Below, piece by piece: positions 20,991-30,159 of a stretch of DNA of 64,000 bases. Below the pieces are notes generated by a model that saw only the letters and a list, made by a program, of their open reading frames with translations, searched no databases and was not told the DNA's origin. The translations under genes and the position numbers were made by a program. The stretch spans positions 15,635,278 through 15,699,277 of the forward strand of contig CM055106.1 of NCBI GenBank assembly GCA_029204225.1, in the 5' to 3' direction. Numbering within the stretch: position 1 is the stretch's first letter; each line of letters begins with the position of its first letter. Origin of the DNA: Diphasiastrum complanatum. Taxonomy: Eukaryota; Streptophyta; Lycopodiopsida; Lycopodiales; Lycopodiaceae.

Positions 20991-21412
20991 AACATTCAGT
21001 TGATTACTTGCCTCAAACATTCGACTATTCACTTACCATAGATATTTGGATGAATAGACATTCAGCTAATCACTTATCTCAAACATTTGGCTGATTACTT
21101 ACCTCAAACATTCGACTAATCACTTACCTCAAACATTCGACTGATCACTTACCACAAACATTCAACTGATTCCTTATCTCAAACATTTGATTGATCACTT
21201 ATCTCAAACATTCGATTGATCACTTACCTCAAACATTTAGTTGATCACTTACCACATATATCCGGCTGATCGCTTATCACAGACATTTGGCCAATCACTT
21301 ACAACAGACATTCGGTTGATCACTTACCATAGACATTCGGTTGATCACTTATCACAGACATTTAGTTGGTCACTTATCACATTCGGTTGATCACTTACCA
21401 CAGACATATGCC
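20925..21412. repeat. About 25-bp satellite (ACATTCGGTTGATCACTTACC)
   Basis: Roughly 18-19 imperfect copies of a unit close to ACATTCGGCTGATCACTTACC followed by an ACAG or TCAA variant. Each unit contains TGATCA. The array begins in the RNase H relic with shorter units and ends at a CA repeat. Confidence 0.9.
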
Positions 21413-21413
<1 letters not shown>

Positions 21414-21452
<39 letters not shown>

Positions 21453-21456
21453 GCGC
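21414..21456. repeat. (CA)n followed by (GC)3
   Basis: A pure CA dinucleotide run of about 37 bp that ends in GCGCGC, a sequence type able to adopt Z-DNA. Confidence 0.95.
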
Positions 21457-21458
21457 AT

Positions 21459-21646
21459 GCCTAAAGCCTAATCCTACAACATAATGTCTAATGCCTAAGG
21501 CCTAAAGCCTAACCCTCATGCCTAATGCCTAGAACCTAATACTAATGATTAATGTCTACAACCTAACCCTAATGCCTAATTCCAAAAGCCTAATGTCTTA
21601 TGCCTAATGCCTAAAGCCTAACCCTAATGATTAATGTCTAAGTCTA
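21459..21646. repeat. Degenerate telomere-like heptamer array
   Basis: Repeated heptamers GCCTAAA, GCCTAAT, GCCTAAC and CCTAATG keep a 7-bp rhythm with several interruptions. They resemble the plant telomere unit CCCTAAA with one or two changes. The block lies between two CA-rich runs and has no coding capacity. Confidence 0.7.
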
Positions 21647-21648
21647 AC

Positions 21649-21975
21649 ACACACACTCCATAAACACACACATGGCACATACACACACTCGCACACACAT
21701 ACACATACACATACAACACACACATACACACAACATATACACACGCACCCACACACACACCACACAAACATACACACACACACAACACATACACATACAA
21801 ACATGCACACACATATGCATACACACACACACACATATAGACACACGCGCACACACCCAACACATACATATACACACGTACACACATCACACACACACAC
21901 ATACACACTCATACATGTACACATGCACACAACAACGTGCAAACACACATATACATACACATACATGCTCTCAGA
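21649..21975. repeat. Long interrupted (CA)n / (CACATA)n tract
   Basis: About 320 bp of CA-rich DNA with CATA and CGCA interruptions. Open frames across it encode only histidine/threonine or cysteine/valine repeats and are not genes. Confidence 0.95.
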
Positions 21976-22283
21976 ACCCTAAACCTACATACATCACATA
22001 CAAGCACGCATTTCATACTAACACATTCTTTGCCACCTTTGACCTCCAGCCGCCCGCGTCATCTCTTGAAGTTTGCACTGCATGTGATTATAAACCACAT
22101 ATTAAGATTTTGAAACTGAGAGCATGGTCTTTTGAAATGTACATACCTTCTCACACATACACATACATTCACACATCCAATCAATTAAATACACTGGCAC
22201 ACATCGGCCACCCGTCAATGACTATCGGCCACCATCCAAATCATCGACCATCATCTAGATCGTCGCCCGCCCGTCAATGACGG

Positions 22284-22327
<44 letters not shown>
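21976..22327. other. Short unique stretch ending in (GT)n(AT)n
   Basis: 21976-22283 shows no gene. Near 22199-22280 a short motif resembling ATCGGCCACC/ATCGACCATC with GTCAATGAC repeats. It is followed by GT (22284-22300) and AT (22301-22327) dinucleotide runs, directly before the next copia relic. Confidence 0.6.
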
Positions 22328-22384
22328 GGACAAACATGGAATTACTATAATTAGCATTAGTGGAGCTAAGATGTATGTAGATTC

Positions 22385-23756
22385 ATGGGTGGTATTAGTA
22401 GATTTTGTTGGATCTATCTACTAAAGAGCAAAGATGAAGTGTATGATGTCTTTGTTAAGTTCAAAAATGCAAGGGAGAACCAATTTTCCACAAGGATCAA
22501 GTGCTTAAGGAGTGACAATGGTGGTGATTACATATCTACCAGGTTCAAGGCCTTTTGTGATGAGCATGGATCAAGAGGGAGTATACAACACCAAGGACCC
22601 CACAACAAAATGGAGTGGCTGAAAGGAAGAATAGGACTTTATGTGAAAGTGCCAAAGCCATGAGGTTAATTGCTAATCGTGATAAACCATTTTGAGATCA
22701 AGCTTTGTTGTGTGCCAATTTCTTGTCAATAGGTGGCCGAGTGCTATTTTGGATGGAAGGACTATTCAAGAGGAGGCCAAGTGTCAACTTTCTAAGAATT
22801 TTGGATGCACATGCTATGTCAACATTACTCTTGATGATAGGACGAAGGAGGATCCATCTTCAAGGAAAGATATTTTTGTTGGATATAGTGAGGTGAGTAA
22901 AGCCTACAAAGTCTACATTCCTACTCTAACAAAGTAATTGTTGGTAGAGATGTCATTTTTGATGAGGGGAAATTCCAAAAGTATCTTTAAGCATTATTGA
23001 TGGTGATGTGGATGGATCTAAAATTCTTGATATTGATGTAAAGGATCCTTCTTTAGATGGTGATGATGATGGACCTTCATCAAGTCAAAAGCCAAGGAGA
23101 ACATCAAGGGAAAGACAAATGCCTTCGAGGCTCACATATGATGAAAAGGGTAAGCAGGTAGTTTCTGGAAATTATGTTGCTTTCCTAACCTCTTTTGATG
23201 AACCTACAAGTGTAGATGAAGCAAGGAAAGAAGAGGAGTGGATCCAAGCAATGGATCTTGAGTATCAAGCTCTTATGAAGAATGGAACATGGAGATTGGT
23301 GGAGTTACCTAGGGACAAGAAAGCTATTGGATGCAAATGGATCTTCAAGGTGAATACAAACCAAGATGGATCTATCAACAAGTACAAGGCAAGGTTAGTG
23401 GCAAAAGGATATGCTCAAGAAAAAGAGATTGACTATGATGAGACTTTTACACCCGTGGCAAAGATGGTAAGCATTCGAGTCATCATCTTACTTGCTACTC
23501 TTTATGGATGGAATGTATGGAAATTGGACATTACAAATGCTTTTTTGAATGGTGATCTTGAGGAGGAAGTGTACATGGAGCAACCCGAGAGCTACATTTC
23601 TTCTACAAAGCCAAATCATGTGTGTCTACTACAAAAGAGTTTGTATGGCCTTAAGCAAGCACCAAGGAGTTGGTATGCTAAGCTTAACAAGTTTTTACTC
23701 TCTCAAGGCTTTGTTATGAGTGAGTATGATCATTCACTTTATTATAGGTTTGCTGG
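22385..23756 (+). pseudogene. copia integrase-RT remnant (RT6)
   Basis: The integrase core reads FCWIYLLKSKDEVYDVFVKF and CLRSDNGGDYISTRFKAFCD. After frame changes it continues WPSAILDGRTIQEEAK, FGCTCYVNITLDDRT and GYSEVSKAYKVYIP. From 23008 a long clean frame carries the integrase-RT linker and the N-terminal two thirds of RT: EWIQAMDLEYQALMKNGTWR, CKWIFKVNTNQDGSINKYKA, ARLVAKGYAQ, WKLDITNAFLNGDLEEEVYM, SLYGLKQAPRSWY. It ends at HSLYYR, just before the YVDD catalytic motif, where a repeat takes over at 23757. The RT part is the best-preserved pol sequence in the window. Confidence 0.85.
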
Positions 23757-23960
23757 AAAACAAACCACAACCGAGACCACAAATGGACCTCAAGATTGCA
23801 ACCAGACCGCAACTAGAGAATGCAACGAACTGCAACCGACCGCAAACTAGTCTGTTTGCAGTCATTTGCAGTCCATGTGCAGTCCAAAAATTGGTCCGTC
23901 GTTTGCGGTCATTTGCGGTCCTAAAAATTGGTCTGTTTGTAGTTATTTGCAATCCGGTTG
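23757..23960. repeat. Short-unit repeat built on GACCGCAA / TTGCGGTC
   Basis: About ten variants of ACCGCAA/ACTGCAA occur in one orientation up to 23850. They are followed by the inverted form TTTGCAGTCATTTGCAGTCC and TTTGCGGTCATTTGCGGTCC, each with an AAAAATTGGTC spacer. The array therefore contains an inverted turn. It replaces the rest of the RT gene. Confidence 0.8.
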
Positions 23961-24361
23961 CGGTTGTTGTCCATTTGCACTTGCAGTTGCGATTGTGAAC
24001 AATGTCTCATATTTCGGCAAAGGGGGGAAAGATCCAGGAAAGGGATCCAGTGTAGTAGTGCTAGTATGACCGCACCACGTAGAAGGAGTTAGAAAATAGT
24101 CTATTTGTATAAAGAATCATCAGACTACTACAAGAGATGTGAAATGCTATTGATGCTCGTTCAAAACTTTGATGTCGCTCTATTAAATTTGTGAGCAGGG
24201 GGAAGATAGTCTTGATCCTTTTGGCTGAATCCTTCGCTTATTGAATGTTCCAAGTTCTCCCTCTAGCTCTCCCACCAACGAGAGAAAAAGAAAGAGGGGG
24301 AAGGGGCAACAAGTGTGTAGTATATATCAGTCCCATAAGTTTTAACACAGGTATAAGAAAT
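23961..24361. other. No gene recognised
   Basis: Mixed DNA with a GA-rich stretch near 24278-24310. No clear coding sequence. It borders the truncated LTR of the next element. Confidence 0.4.
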
Positions 24362-24880
24362 AATGGTTAAACATGAACCAAAACATACAATATGTTTGAT
24401 GTCCGTACAATTACAGTACCCTACTGTATTTCACACGTGTGGAACTGAAAATAGCAAAATATGAGTATTCTACACACAAGATTGCAAGATATCACCAAGA
24501 TAGTGCACCAATGAGTAGTAGAACCCAAAGAGAACCATGTATAATGATGAAATGAGAGATAGAAGAGAGAAGATGTGTCTTTCCACGAGTTACATCCTTT
24601 TATAGAGTGTCCAAACCCTATTTGGCCACTTGGCTTTCCCTCCAAAATGTAAACCCTACTATTTTTGGGTCTAGATTCAATGTACCCAAAGTTCAAGTTT
24701 GAATCTCTCTCAAACTCGACTACCAACTTTCCCACACTTTCAAAAAGGGTTTATTGAATGTATTTTAAACTAATATAACCTCAAAAAGTCTATCTCTAAG
24801 TCTAAAATGAGTTTTGACCTCTTATTGACAATTTACCAAAATATGACTAAACTAGACTAAACTAGTTGAAATCTCTCACA
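24362..24880 (-). mobile_element. 3' LTR of RT7, truncated
   Basis: Matches 28915-29395 closely. Starts TGTGAGAGATTTC at 24880 (minus strand). It carries a TATA-like CTATAAAAGGATG near 24590-24605 and CACACGTGTGG at 24432. Similarity stops at about 24362, so the R/U5 end is missing. Confidence 0.85.
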
Positions 24881-25486
24881 CTCCCTCTTCAACTAGTTTT
24901 GACATAGTTTTGACAATAGAACTTTGATCCAACTTTGAAATGATCTCCATCCTAAGTATAGATCTCCTTTCTAAGGTTCTAAAGTATCTTTCATAATTGA
25001 TATAGAGAATAGTGTCCAAATTGGATGCTTCACTATTTCTTACATCAATTTTACACATCAAGATGTAACTAGAACATGAAGAACCAAATAGAATGCGAAT
25101 GAAATTATTCCTCCATGTTTCAAACTTTGAACTCTCTGGAAAATTACAGCAACCAAACAATAAATGTGAGTGATGACCATTTGCTTGCTTGCCTCCTCCA
25201 ACTTTGCCCTTTCTTGATATGTCTCCACCATAAAATTCCATGAATGAGCCTCCATCTCCATCTTGCCACAAGATGTCATCAACATTTGATGACTTGGCCA
25301 TGAATGAGTGACATAATGAACCTCCAATAGCTTCATTTCCATCAGCAAAACAGCCAAGAATGCTAGTACAACTCCAAAAATAAGATATTGCAAGAGAATG
25401 TAGCTAGTTTGTCCATATCTTGATAATTTGCACACATTCACATGAAATAGCTCAAACATGAGATAGAACAAGAACTTGAACAACAC
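24881..25486 (-). CDS. Unclassified ORFs before the 3' LTR (RT7)
   Basis: Two overlapping frames. 25486-25058 is hydrophobic at its start (LLQYLIFGVVLAFLAVLLME) and could contain a membrane segment. 25301-24876 begins MAKSSNVDDILWQDGDGG and contains RNSEASNLDTILYINYERYF, the RT7 version of the box seen at 6.0, 16.4, 48.0 and 51.4 kb. It runs through the purine tract to the LTR edge. Which frame is used is unclear. Confidence 0.4.
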
Positions 25487-25550
25487 TTCTTTGCTGCTCC
25501 TTTGACCTTACTTGAGTCTTCAATAAGCTGCAAAAATAGATCCATAACAT

Positions 25551-26870
25551 CTACCTTCCTTTGATGCTCTTGACTAGCTCCAAATTGCCACCTTTCCTTT
25601 TGTGTTGTTGAAGCCCTTTGAGACCAACCTCTTGATCTTCCTCTTGACCATCAAAGTCATTGAACAAACTTTGTTTTCCAGATCCATTACTTGCTTTTCC
25701 AGTATGAAAACCATGAGAATCAATATCCACTTGCATAGCATCATCTACACAAGAAAATTCTACAAAACATGTGAGTAAAGCAAAGTGATTCGCTTCCACT
25801 TGCTTACCTTTCTCTTGATCATCAAAGATATCAAAGAAATGAATATTTTCAGACCTGAACCTCTGAAAATACTCCCTCTCAGACATGTGATCCAAGATCT
25901 CATCAATGCTTGATCTTGATCTTCCACAAAGGTTAGTGAAAACAATGTCACCAATGTCACCATCATAAATCAAAAGATAGATTCCAAACTTTCCATCCAA
26001 CATGAAGTAGAGTAGGTGAAGATGAGTATCAAACCTAATAAATCCAGCCTTCTTGAGTCCATTACAAACCTCAATAAGCTCACCAATGAGATCTCCCTTG
26101 CCTTGAAGAAATTGCCTCTCGATTTGCTCCATGTAGTCTTCTCCAACCAACCTTTTTCCATCGTGATCATGAGTAATCAATTCACAATCATAGAATCCTT
26201 TGAGTTGATGAAGAGATGTGAGATCCATGACTTGGATCCTCCCAAGAACCAATCTTTCACTGCTCTTTCCTTCATAAGACTCCCTCTTAATGATTGCATC
26301 ATAAGAAGTAGAAACCTCAAACACATTAGAAGCCATGAAAAAAATGATTAGTACCTTTAGCATAAGGATGATTGAAGTACTCTCTTTTTCCAAACAAGAA
26401 CTTCTACTCAATGTTTTAGGTAATGACTCATATGATAATGATTCTTCCTCACTATCATTCACAATGACATCATTCAAAGTACATCCTACTTTGAACTCTT
26501 CACATACTTCTCTTCTTCTTGACTTGTGACTATCTTACTCACCAAGTCTCTTGATAGAACCATTTGATCTACTCTCTTTATGAAGACATGTGACTCCACT
26601 TGCTAGAAAAATGACTTTCTTGGAATCATAACAAAAGGATGTAGAAGAACCACCTCCTTCATGCATGCGCCTAGCAACATCCTTTTCCATATGATCAAAG
26701 AAATCATTAGCAACAATCTTTTCCAAGGAAGAACCTTCACCTCCATTGATGAAGTCAGCTCTTTTCTTAACTTTTGCATGCTTGCACTTGCCATGAAGAA
26801 CCATTGAAACACCATCATTATCCTCAAGACTAGCCAAGTTAGCACAAAGATGAACATCTCCAAGAATCAT
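25551..26870 (-). CDS. Two ORFs of unknown function in place of pol (RT7)
   Basis: Frame 26870-26535 (111 codons) begins MILGDVHLCANLASLEDNDG. Frame 26477-25551 (308 codons) is acidic, with segments such as LGRIQVMDLTSLHQLKGFYD, FDTHLHLLYFMLDGKFGIYL and YDGDIGDIVFTNLCGRSRSS. Near its end it has KGKQVEANHFALLTCFVEFS, which resembles the integrase-RT linker of copia elements (compare KGKQVVSGNYVAFLTSF in the RT6 relic near 23150). Otherwise I recognise no domain and no DDE, YVDD or RNase H motif. The length of the open frame suggests recent coding constraint. Confidence 0.45.
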
Positions 26871-26894
26871 ATTAGATCTTGACCTAGATCTAGC

Positions 26895-27536
26895 TTAAGA
26901 AAGCTTTTTAGACTTTTCATAAGATCCACCAATCTTATTGATGCTAAAAAGTAGCTTTGAAAAGCTGAGACCAATCTCCTTTTCCATTCCATCCTTTTTG
27001 TTAGCCATAACAAAAGCATCAAGCTTGAAAAGTCTACCTTGTCCATTGCCCCTAGCAACCAAGATTTCTTCCTTTGTAATGAAACAAGCATCACCACCAA
27101 ACTTTACCATGTATCCTTTTTCTATCATTTGACCAACACTTAGCAAATTCTTTGAAAGTGAAGGAATGTAAAGAACACCATCAAGTCTTAATTTTCTATT
27201 AGTAGAGATACAAATAGGAATTGAACCAGTACCTTCAATCACACACTCAACACCATTGGCCATGTGAATTGCTTTCTTGGCTCCATCATAAGTGACCAAA
27301 TAAGTAAAGAACTCCTTGTGACTAGTCATGTGTGAACTAGCTCCACTATCAATCCACCATGAATCTTTGTCACTTTCACTTGATATTGGACTTGAAGAAC
27401 ACATCAAAAGATAATCACCACCACCTAGATCCTCATCATTAGTAGTAAAGTTGATTTGTTTGCTACCTTCATGTCTTTGCTTCTTCAAACATTCATTCAC
27501 AAAATTCCCGTTGATTTCACAATAAAAGCATTTCAA
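26895..27536 (-). CDS. copia-type nucleocapsid knuckle and aspartic protease (RT7)
   Basis: Starts with a CCHC-like knuckle, CFYCEINGNFVNEC, in which the expected histidine is asparagine, so zinc binding is doubtful. The protease follows: SWWIDSGASSHMTSH with the catalytic DSG, then GVLYIPSLSKNLLSVGQM and GRLFKLDAF. After that the frame continues for about 40 residues without matching the pre-integrase module. It is in a different frame from gag, with a stop between, so the two could be made together only by frameshift or after decay. Confidence 0.7.
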   Translation of the reverse strand: MKCFYCEINGNFVNECLKKQRHEGSKQINFTTNDEDLGGGDYLLMCSSSPISSESDKDSWWIDSGASSHMTSHKEFFTYLVTYDGAKKAIHMANGVECVIEGTGSIPICISTNRKLRLDGVLYIPSLSKNLLSVGQMIEKGYMVKFGGDACFITKEEILVARGNGQGRLFKLDAFVMANKKDGMEKEIGLSFSKLLFSINKIGGSYEKSKKLS

Positions 27537-27591
27537 CTTAGACTTATCTTTCTTTTTGCCAAAAGAGGAAGTCTCACCTTGATCTTACCCT

Positions 27592-28173
27592 TTAGACCAC
27601 TTGCCTTTGCCTTTGCCCTTGAACTTGCCTTTGATGCAAATCCACAATACTTGGCAAAGTCTTTTGAATAGCAAAACTTTGAACAAGATTAGCATGATTA
27701 TCCAACAAGCCATTAAGTATAACTTGAACAAGTTCTACCTCCTTAATGCTTTCATCAATACATGCCAACTCATCATTAAATGCTTTAACCATCAAAACAA
27801 AAGCATGAGTACTCTCTTCTTTCTTTTGCAAACTTTGAAAGATTTGCCTCCTAAGAGTAAGCACTCTTGATGTAGACTTGGATTCATAAAGCTTCTTCAA
27901 AGCTTCCCAAGCCTCCAAAGATGATGTGCACTTACCAACTTCCTTGAGAAGTTCATTGGTAACATTCATCTTAATCATGTGTAGAGCTTTCTTTGCTCTC
28001 TTGTCATACCTCACTTGATCTTGAGGTGCTTGAGGCCTCTCCTCCACACCTGCAACAATCTCCATCAACTCATTCATCTCCAATAAGGACTCCATCCTCA
28101 CCTTCCAAGTAGAATAGTTGATTGAGGTAAGCCTATCATTGCTCTCCAACATAAATCCACCACTTGTAGCCAT
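27592..28173 (-). CDS. copia-type gag, open frame (RT7)
   Basis: A 193-codon frame beginning MATSGGFMLESNDRLTSINY, the usual copia gag start with the Y-S-T-W-K-V-R-M segment, then KMNVTNELLKEVGKCTSSLE, KLYESKSTSRVLTLRRQIFQ and VQVILNGLLDNHANLVQSFA. This is the UBN2 domain, which builds the virus-like particle core. The frame ends in a QRQ-rich tail before the zinc-knuckle frame at 27536. It matches the broken gag of 53752-54350. A 590-bp leader (28174-28761) separates it from the primer site. Confidence 0.75.
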   Translation of the reverse strand: MATSGGFMLESNDRLTSINYSTWKVRMESLLEMNELMEIVAGVEERPQAPQDQVRYDKRAKKALHMIKMNVTNELLKEVGKCTSSLEAWEALKKLYESKSTSRVLTLRRQIFQSLQKKEESTHAFVLMVKAFNDELACIDESIKEVELVQVILNGLLDNHANLVQSFAIQKTLPSIVDLHQRQVQGQRQRQVV

Positions 28174-28774
28174 GTTGAAGTGTCCTAATCTTCTCTTTCA
28201 GCCTGTTCCAATGCACAAAGCACTCTCTTGAATGTCAACAAATGAACTCAAGAAGAAATCAGAAAGATATGGAACCTCTCAAATCTCTTCTAGCACTTCT
28301 AACTAGAAAATCAACACATAGAATAATGAAATCTTGATCAACCTATGATCTATCCTCAATCTAATAATTCTTGCCACTTCCTAAGATTGAAACACACTCA
28401 AATGAAGTTTAGTAACCTAAGAAACTAGAGATCCAATCAAAATTAGGGTTTTGACAAAATCACAAAAAATTGAATATCTCAAATTTCACATGCAATTTCT
28501 AGAAACTTGGTATATCTTCTTGTAGACTCCAATGAGACCTTCCTAATGCACCAAAATTCATCTAATTCTAGTAAACCAAGTGTGCAATCGGAATTGATCA
28601 AGTATATAACCCTATATTGAGTTTTGACCTACAAAAGATCAATTCTACACATGCAGAAATGCTGATTTTTGAGTAGAAATCAATCTAGCATGCTCTAGCA
28701 TTGGTAACTCCTCCAAATCCTTGCTAAAGATGGCTGATCCTTTCATAACCTGAAACACAATAGCTCTGATACTG

Positions 28775-29395
28775 TGTGAAGGATTTCAGATCATTCAAGA
28801 TCCAATCCATATCCTGATCTTTGGTTACAATAAGGAGCAAACCAACAATCCTGCCAATGTAGAAAAATCAGCATCTACATACAAAATGAGATGCAAACTC
28901 TAAGAGATACTGATCAAACATGAACCAAAACATAAAATATGTTTGCTGTCCGTACAATTACAGTACCCTAAAATATGAGCATTTTACACACAAGATTGCA
29001 AGATATCACCAAGATAGTGCACCAATGAGTAGTAGAACCCAAAGAGAACCATGTATAATGATGAAATGAGAGATAGAAGAGAGAAGATGTGTCTCTCCAC
29101 GAGTTACATCCTTTTATAGAGTGTCCAAACCCTATTTGGCCACTTGGCTTTCCCTCCAAAATGTAAACCCTACTATTTTTGGGTCTAGATTCAATGTACC
29201 CAAAGTTCAAATTTGAATCTCTCTCAAACTCGACTACCAACTTTCCCACACTTTCAAAAAGTGTTTATTGAATGTATTTTAAACTAATATAACTTCGAAA
29301 AGTTTATCTCTAAGTCTAGAATGAGTTTTGGCCTCTTATTGACAATTTACCAAATTATGACTAAACTAGACTAAACTAAAAAAAAACCTCTCACA
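28775..29395 (-). mobile_element. 5' LTR of RT7
   Basis: 621 bp, starting TGTGAGAGG (minus strand, from 29395) and ending CCTTCACA. A TATA-like CTATAAAAGGATG lies near 29105-29118 on the minus strand. Compared with the 3' LTR it lacks a 33-bp piece at 28970 that contains the CACACGTGTG palindrome. The primer site follows, read as GTATCAGAGCTA on the minus strand (28761-28772), one base different from the standard form at its start. Confidence 0.85.
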
Positions 29396-29917
29396 GTATA
29401 TCCTAGCCTTAAATATATACCTGTTGACTAGAATCCTATCGTGTTCGATGGATGGAGAGAAGGTTAACATCTCCCTCGATAAGGACGGAAAAAGCCTATG
29501 GGCTTTCATTTCACTGAGGTTAAGGCACTCAGCCCTTCACGATTTTAGATAGAGTTTCAAACCATTTCTTAGCTTTGAAAAACTATTTAATGTTTTTGCA
29601 TTACCATCTTCTGGTCCAGCGTAGAACTATCTAATAAAATTATGGTTAACCTACAAGGAGATACTACTTCCTGTTTTTGGATTGTCATCAACTCGACTGA
29701 CTTAGAACTAGTCTGCTTGTCAATTGTACCCTAAACCCATTATGAAAGCCTAAAACCAATTTTCTTTTATCCAAAGTTTTGTATTGGTTGCCATTTTTAT
29801 TGCTTGATACGTGCCATGATAATTTCATTTTGCGACATTTTAGGCATACAAATTATATTTTACAAAAAAACTTGTAAAAATCGTAAAGTGATTACTCACA
29901 AAATGTCAATCCCCATG
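29396..29917. other. Intergenic
   Basis: AT-rich DNA without recognised genes or repeats. Confidence 0.4.
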
Positions 29918-30065
29918 TTTGTGAACAATGTGCTTTATCAAAGTCACATAGGTTACCTTATAATAGATCTACATCTAGATCTACTAAGCCTTTTCAAGTT
30001 GTGTATTCGGATATTCATGGTGTTACTACAATTAGAAATGGTGATGCTAAAATGAATGTAACTAA
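29918..30065 (+). pseudogene. copia pre-integrase/integrase scrap
   Basis: A 49-codon stretch reads CEQCALSKSHRLPYNRS and TKPFQVVYSDIHGV, the zinc-binding CxxC and the start of the integrase core typical of copia. The frame carries no further integrase sequence, and the element to the right (RT8) belongs to another family. Confidence 0.7.
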
Positions 30066-30159
30066 ATAGTGTACAAGCATGGGAAGAGTTTATCTCTCTC
30101 GTTCTCCTCTCATTCATGCTTATGGAAGTGATCTCTTTGGGTTTCTATAAGAGAGAGAA

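Larger units (their letters stand above)
24362..29395 (-). mobile_element. LTR element RT7 with gag and protease but no recognisable pol
   Basis: A 5-kb minus-strand element with an LTR at each side (28775-29395 and 24362-24880), a primer site next to the 5' LTR, gag, protease, and a purine tract (GAAGAGGGAG, 24881-24890) before the 3' LTR. Between protease and 3' LTR (26890-24890) I find no integrase, RT or RNase H motif, only ORFs of unknown type. The LTRs are about 95% alike by eye, so the insertion is not ancient. The 3' LTR has lost its last ~145 bp. Confidence 0.8.

Noticed and set aside
20925-21412. Possible CRISPR-like array of about 25-bp repeats
   Set aside because: The units are contiguous without unique spacers, and the DNA is plant nuclear, so it is a satellite.
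21624-22280. Long open frames rich in cysteine/valine or histidine/threonine
   Set aside because: They are translations of the CA-rich simple repeats.
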